In this document: positions 59,154 to 64,000 of the stretch, piece by piece | Layout: the number at the start of each line of letters is the position of its first letter | Position numbering within the stretch: the stretch's first letter is position 1 | Notes under the pieces: generated by a model | What the model was told of the DNA's origin: nothing | The model's input: only the letters and a program-made list of their open reading frames with translations | Databases searched by the model: none | Program-made: the position numbers and the translations under genes | Assembly (NCBI GenBank): GCA_024275895.1 | Contig: JAJRYE010000046.1 | Location: forward strand, 33,353 to 97,352 | Origin: Alphaproteobacteria bacterium | GTDB taxonomy: Bacteria; Pseudomonadota; Alphaproteobacteria; Rhizobiales; BM303 | DNA length: 64,000 nt | Reading direction: 5' to 3'

Positions 59154-60401
59154 ATGCTTATGTCCTGGACGGGCGATCAAAAACGAGGAATTATCCGGCG
59201 CGGTTTCATTATCGCGGCGGTCGGTATGCTTGCGCTCTCGGTAGCGGCCTGCGGCGGGCGGCGGTTTAATTTTTCCGGTGGCTCCCAGCCATCAGAAACC
59301 GACATGGCGGCGGCGGACAAGATTTTCGCTCCCGGCGCTGAAGACGGCAAGGCAACGCGCGTTGCCCTTCTGCTGCCTTTGAGCGCCCGCGGCAAGTTCG
59401 GCCGGGTGGCCAAATCGCTCAAAAGCGCCGCCGAACTGGCGCTGTTTGATTCAGGAAGCTCCGATATACTGCTGATCCCGAAAGATACCGGCGGCACGCC
59501 CGAAGGGGCGCGCAAGGCGGCAAGCGAGGCGCTGGCTGACGGCGCCGAGATTATTCTTGGGCCGCTTTTTGCCGGCTCCGTGACCAGCGCCGGCGCGGTG
59601 TCGCGCGCCAGAAACGTGCCGGTGATCGGCTTTTCCACCACCGCCAGTGTAGCCGGAAACGGGGTCTATCTCCTCTCCATGACGCCGCAGGAAGAAGTTG
59701 GCCGCATCATTGATTATACCATGAAGCGCGGCAAGTCGCGCTTTGGTGCTCTCATCCCCAAAGGCGGCTATGGCGATGTGGTCCTGAGTGCCTTTGAGCG
59801 CGCCGTGCAAAGGCGCGGCGGCACGGTGGTCGCGGTTGAGCGCTATGCGCCCAACGTTGGCGCCATGACCGAACCGGCCGCTAAACTGGCGCGCTTCGCC
59901 AAGGGCTCAAACCCGAAAATCGACGCAATCCTGCTGGCCGAAGGCGAGCCGCTGCTGCGCTCGCTCGCTCCGCTGCTGCCTTATAACAATGTCGATGTCA
60001 AACGCGTCAAGCTGATCGGCACCGGGCTGTGGGGCAATCCGGCGATTACCAGCGAACCGGCGCTGCGCGGCGGCTGGTTCCCCGGCGGCGATCCGGCGCA
60101 AAGGCGCAATTTCGAGCGCCGCTACCGGGAAGTTTACGGCGCCCGGCCCGTCGCCATCGCGGCGCTGGCTTATGATGCGGTCAAGCTGGTCTCGCGCCTT
60201 GCCGCCGATGCGCCGCGCGGCCAGCGCTTTACTCCCGAGCGTCTGGAAAACCCGCAAGGCTTCACCGGCGTAAACGGCCTGTTCCGCTTCAATTCCAGCG
60301 GCCGCCCCGAACACGGGCTTTCCATATTGGAAGTCACCTCAAACGGCTTCCGCGTCATCGAGTCGGGCCGCGACCATTTTGGCTCCGGACTGGCATTTTA
60401 A
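59154..60401 (+). CDS. penicillin-binding protein activator (LpoA-like), lipoprotein
   Basis: lipobox 'LALSVAAC'; 'RVALLLPLSARGKFGRVAKSLKSAAELALFD', 'ADGAEIILGPLFAGSVTSAG'. Confidence 0.85.
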   Translation: MLMSWTGDQKRGIIRRGFIIAAVGMLALSVAACGGRRFNFSGGSQPSETDMAAADKIFAPGAEDGKATRVALLLPLSARGKFGRVAKSLKSAAELALFDSGSSDILLIPKDTGGTPEGARKAASEALADGAEIILGPLFAGSVTSAGAVSRARNVPVIGFSTTASVAGNGVYLLSMTPQEEVGRIIDYTMKRGKSRFGALIPKGGYGDVVLSAFERAVQRRGGTVVAVERYAPNVGAMTEPAAKLARFAKGSNPKIDAILLAEGEPLLRSLAPLLPYNNVDVKRVKLIGTGLWGNPAITSEPALRGGWFPGGDPAQRRNFERRYREVYGARPVAIAALAYDAVKLVSRLAADAPRGQRFTPERLENPQGFTGVNGLFRFNSSGRPEHGLSILEVTSNGFRVIESGRDHFGSGLAF

Positions 60402-60440
60402 CGGGCGTGATTTTCCAGGTGTCGCCCCAGACCCTCTTTT

Positions 60441-60506
60441 ATCATTCCCGGCTCTATCCCGTCATTCCCGCCTCTCTACCGTCATTCCCGCGAAGGCGGG
60501 AATGAC
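60441..60506. repeat. REP-like 'tcattcccgc' element: two half units plus one complete palindrome, 20-bp spacing
   Basis: (a/g)tcattcccg at 60441, 60461, 60481; complete palindrome gtcattcccgcgaaggcgggaatgac at 60481-60506. Confidence 0.8.
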
Positions 60507-60523
60507 GAGGAACGTGCCAACCC

Positions 60524-61984
60524 CTACCGCTTGATCTCCCAGGTGGTCCGTTCCGGGCCATCCTTGAGAACAATCCCCATCGCATCCAGTTCATCGCGGA
60601 TGCGGTCGGCCTCGTTCCAGTCTCGTGCTTCCCGGGCGGCATTGCGGTTGTCAATCAGTTCCTCAACACGGCCGACATTGATGTCCTGATCATCAATAAT
60701 CGTGGTCCCTTCCTGATAGGTTTCAAACCTAGCCATGGAATCAAACGAGGCCAGTCCCAAAAAGTTAAGAGTGGCGAAAAGAGAGTGACCATCTGAAATA
60801 TCATCGGCCTTGGCCAGCTTGTGCAACTCCGCAATAGCTCCGGCTGTGTTCAGATCGTTTTTCAGATGATCAATGACCGTTTTTGCCGGAGGAAAACCAG
60901 AATAATAGTCCCTGTTCCCCTCCTGAAACGAAACCTTCAGGGACAGGATTTTTTCTTTCCAGCCGTATAATTCGCCATATGCCTGCTCAAGAGCCTTGGT
61001 CGTCCAGTCGATCGGTTGACGGTAGTGCGTTTTCAGCATGACGAGACGTAAAACATCCCCCGGCCATTTCCGTCCACCAAATTTCTCTGTCTTCAGCAGA
61101 TCATGGATGGTAATAAAATTTCCCAGACTTTTGGACATCTTCTCGCCCTCGACCTGCAAATAGCCGTTATGGACGAAGTATTTCGCCATCACCGCATTGC
61201 CATGAGCGCAGGTGCTCTGGGCGATTTCGTTTTCATGATGCGGGAAAATCAGATCCGCACCGCCGCCATGGATATCGAAGGTTTTGCCCAAATACTTCTC
61301 CGACATCACCGAGCATTCGATATGCCAGCCCGGCCGCCCGTACCCCCAGGGGCTGTCCCAGCCGGGCAGGCTTGTTTGCTTCCCGCCCGCGCCGCCGCCG
61401 CCCCGCGCCTCTTGCGGGGAGGGCTTCCACAGCACAAAATCCATCGGATCTTTTTTGTATGACGCCACGTCAACCCGCGCCCCGGCCCGCATTTCGTCCG
61501 GAGAACGGTTCGACAGGCAGCCATAGCTTTGGTCACTTGATACGCTGAACAGTACATGCCCGTCCGCCTCATAGGCATGGCCGCGTTCAATCAGGGTTTT
61601 GATCATGGCGATCATGCCCTCGATATGTTCGGTGGCACGTGGCTCCTTATCCGGCGGCAAAACACCAAGGGCTTTGATGTCTTCATGAAACTGTTTTATC
61701 GTGCGCGCCGTAATCTCGCCTATGGAGACCCCTTCTTGCGCCGCCCGCGCATTGATTTTGTCATCCACATCGGTGATGTTGCGCACATAGGTGACATGGG
61801 CCTCGCCATAAAGATACCGCAGCAGACGGTAAAGCACATCAAACACAATGATGGGGCGCGCATTGCCGATATGGGCATGATCATAAACCGTCGGTCCGCA
61901 GACATACATGCCGACTTTCTCAGGATTGATCGGTTTGAAAAGCTCTTTCTTGCGGCTCAGGGTGTTGTATAATTTCAGGCTCAA
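60524..61984 (-). CDS. cysS: cysteinyl-tRNA synthetase
   Basis: '[35 protein letters not shown]', '[39 protein letters not shown]', '[12 protein letters not shown]'. Confidence 0.97.
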   Translation of the reverse strand: MSLKLYNTLSRKKELFKPINPEKVGMYVCGPTVYDHAHIGNARPIIVFDVLYRLLRYLYGEAHVTYVRNITDVDDKINARAAQEGVSIGEITARTIKQFHEDIKALGVLPPDKEPRATEHIEGMIAMIKTLIERGHAYEADGHVLFSVSSDQSYGCLSNRSPDEMRAGARVDVASYKKDPMDFVLWKPSPQEARGGGGAGGKQTSLPGWDSPWGYGRPGWHIECSVMSEKYLGKTFDIHGGGADLIFPHHENEIAQSTCAHGNAVMAKYFVHNGYLQVEGEKMSKSLGNFITIHDLLKTEKFGGRKWPGDVLRLVMLKTHYRQPIDWTTKALEQAYGELYGWKEKILSLKVSFQEGNRDYYSGFPPAKTVIDHLKNDLNTAGAIAELHKLAKADDISDGHSLFATLNFLGLASFDSMARFETYQEGTTIIDDQDINVGRVEELIDNRNAAREARDWNEADRIRDELDAMGIVLKDGPERTTWEIKR

Positions 61985-62160
61985 GCTCTTGTCCCCATCT
62001 CTCTGCGGCGCAAGGGTAAAACGCGCCCCGGACTGTTTCCCGGGCTCTTTTTATCAGGCGCAAATCGATTTTGCGCGCTTTATATGCGCCCCGGGCCGCA
62101 TATTCTTTTACTTGCCTATTCTGTACCATTCCCTTTTAATCGCTTTGTTACATTTGTGTA

Positions 62161-63741
62161 GTGTTATTTGGGATGATCACCATCGGGGACGGGGGAGAAG
62201 ACACAGGGTGGCAAACCGCTCCATCCGGACACCGACAGGGCTTTGCCGACACCGCAGATACGGTGTTTTTTCACTTTGACCGGACGCGGCCAAGGGCCAT
62301 AGGGCAACAAGCGCGACAGATTGAACGCTCCACCACCAGCGCTCTTCGTCGCCGCCGCCCCGCCCTGAGCGCCTCTTACGGACTTTCCGGCGCCCAGATC
62401 AGCGGCCTTCTCACCCTTGCCATATTTATCCCGTCAGGCATGTGGATATTCGGCGCGCCGGCAATCCTGGCGCTGAATTTCTTCTTCTCCATATTTTTCG
62501 CCGCCCTTGTTGCCATCCGGCTGGCGGCGTTTTTTCTCGCCCCTTGCGAAAAAACCGGGAATGAGCCGCAAGGGGATACGGCGCGCCGGGATGAGGATTT
62601 GCCGGTCTATTCGGTTTTGGTGCCGGTGTTCCGGGAGGCGGTAATTTTGCCGCAACTGGTCATGGCGCTTTCCCGAATTGATTATCCGCGCAGCAAACTC
62701 GACATCAAGCTGATCTTTGAAGAAGCCGATACCGGGACGCTTGAAAAGGCCCTGACGCTGGCGCTTCCTTGCCATTTTGAATGTCTGGTTGTCCCCGGCG
62801 GAGCGCCGCAAACCAAACCCAGAGCCCTGAATTACGCCCTTGCTTTTGCCCGGGGAGACTATATCACAATCTTTGACGCCGAGGATATCCCGGCCACGGA
62901 CCAGTTGCGCCGCGCCTTGCAGGCCTTTGAAAACGGGCCTGAAAACCTGGCCTGCGTCCAGGCCCCGCTTGGATTTTACAACAGTGAAGACAACTGGCTG
63001 ACGCATCAGTTCACCCTCGAATACGCCGGCCTTTTTCATGTTCTCCTGCCAACGCTGGCGGCATTTGATCTGCCTTTATTGCTGGGCGGAACCTCAAATC
63101 ATTTCAAAACCGGCATACTCAGACAAGCAGGCGCCTGGGACCCATTCAACGTCACCGAAGACGCTGATCTGGGGATCCGCTTATCACGCATGGGCTATAA
63201 ATGCGGTGTCATCTGGTCCGCGACGAAGGAAGAGGCCAACGGGCGCTTGCGAGGCTGGATCCGGCAGCGTTCGCGCTGGCTGAAAGGGTGGATGCAGACC
63301 TATGCGGTTCATATGCGCAATCCGCTTTCATTATGGCGTCAATTGGGACCCAAAGGCTTTTTCACCTTTCAGGCTCTGGCCGGCGGTATGATTGTCTCGT
63401 CGCTGGTTTACCCGGTTTTCCTCCTTTTGCTGCTGTTTATTCTGCTCCAGGATCAGCTTCTCGCGGGGTTGAACAGCCTGACCGGCTACATCCTGCTCGC
63501 CCTCAACGGCTTTAATTTCATTCTCGGTTATACAGCCGCCGCCATGATCGGGGTTGAAGGGGTGCGGCGGACAGGGCAGATGCATCTGGCGCGCTGCGTG
63601 TTCGGCGTTCCCCTTTACTGGCTGCTGGTCTCGCTCGGCGCTTATCTTGCTCTTTGGCAGTTTTTCACCCGACCGTTTTTCTGGGAGAAAACAAATCACG
63701 GCCTCTCCCCCAATATGCCGGGCGCTTCCAACAAGGACTAA
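62161..63741 (+). CDS. family 2 (cellulose synthase-like) glycosyltransferase, membrane-bound
   Basis: 'VYSVLVPVFREAVILPQLVMALSRIDYPRSKLDIKLIFEE', 'FDAEDIPATDQLRRAL', 'TEDADLGIRLSRMGYKC', 'RQRSRWLKGWMQT'; start uncertain. Confidence 0.9.
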   Translation: MLFGMITIGDGGEDTGWQTAPSGHRQGFADTADTVFFHFDRTRPRAIGQQARQIERSTTSALRRRRPALSASYGLSGAQISGLLTLAIFIPSGMWIFGAPAILALNFFFSIFFAALVAIRLAAFFLAPCEKTGNEPQGDTARRDEDLPVYSVLVPVFREAVILPQLVMALSRIDYPRSKLDIKLIFEEADTGTLEKALTLALPCHFECLVVPGGAPQTKPRALNYALAFARGDYITIFDAEDIPATDQLRRALQAFENGPENLACVQAPLGFYNSEDNWLTHQFTLEYAGLFHVLLPTLAAFDLPLLLGGTSNHFKTGILRQAGAWDPFNVTEDADLGIRLSRMGYKCGVIWSATKEEANGRLRGWIRQRSRWLKGWMQTYAVHMRNPLSLWRQLGPKGFFTFQALAGGMIVSSLVYPVFLLLLLFILLQDQLLAGLNSLTGYILLALNGFNFILGYTAAAMIGVEGVRRTGQMHLARCVFGVPLYWLLVSLGAYLALWQFFTRPFFWEKTNHGLSPNMPGASNKD

Positions 63742-63803
63742 CCGAAAGCGGCATGGACTCATTCATATTCACGCCCGCGCCCTGTTTCATTTACTAGAGT
63801 CTG

Positions 63804-63965
63804 TCATGTTTTAATTGAAGCGTATCCTGAATTTTGAAGATAGTTTGCACATTCGGTTGCGGTAACTGCAACCCCAAACCGTTCAGCAACAGCTCTGGTC
63901 GGCTCCCCGTCTATAACAGCTTTAACAGCGCGTTCGCGCAAATCAATCGAATAGGGCTTAACCAT
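63804..63965 (-). pseudogene. IS630-family transposase remnant (N-terminus joined to C-terminus)
   Basis: manual reverse-strand translation MVKPYSIDLRERAVKAVIDGEPTRAVAERFGVAVTATECANYLQNSGYASIKT*; IS630 N-terminal HTH followed directly by an IS630 C-terminal-like tail. Confidence 0.75.
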
Positions 63966-64000
63966 ACATACTGGCCTCCTCAATCCAGTATGTAACTTGA

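Overview
This window looks like an ordinary chromosomal segment of an alphaproteobacterium. It is dense with about 58 supported protein genes, two tRNA genes (Leu-CAA, Ala-CGC) and a truncated IS630-type transposase remnant at the right edge. I saw no rRNA, CRISPR array or prophage. Main blocks: (i) a two-component system divergent from a TRAP transporter (dctPQM-like); (ii) a fused indolepyruvate:ferredoxin oxidoreductase, an AMP-forming acyl-CoA ligase, a Liv-type ABC transporter and a PaaK-like protein, followed by hemH and purH; (iii) a large NAD-dependent glutamate dehydrogenase; (iv) tRNA-Leu followed by tandem repeats, then an AT-rich stretch with an FNR/FixK-like palindrome, a two-domain c-type cytochrome and a Tat/lipoprotein PQQ-like propeller; (v) ptsH-manX-hprK-chvG-chvI next to a GTP-type PEP carboxykinase; (vi) ptsN-hpf-rpoN-lptB-lptA-lptC; (vii) housekeeping genes (folD, PBP1A, mepA, gshB, rsmI, cysS). 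The best leads are tRNA-Leu(CAA) followed by ~120 bp tandem repeats that each carry a degenerate tRNA 3' end (similar in layout to the E. coli tyrT/rtT arrangement), the adjacent cytochrome/propeller pair with its FNR-like box, a PaaK-like protein whose ATP-binding P-loop is replaced, replacement of pckA by a GTP-type pckG at the chvGI locus, and a dispersed intergenic palindrome family. All family calls come from reading motifs in the translations; no database search was run.
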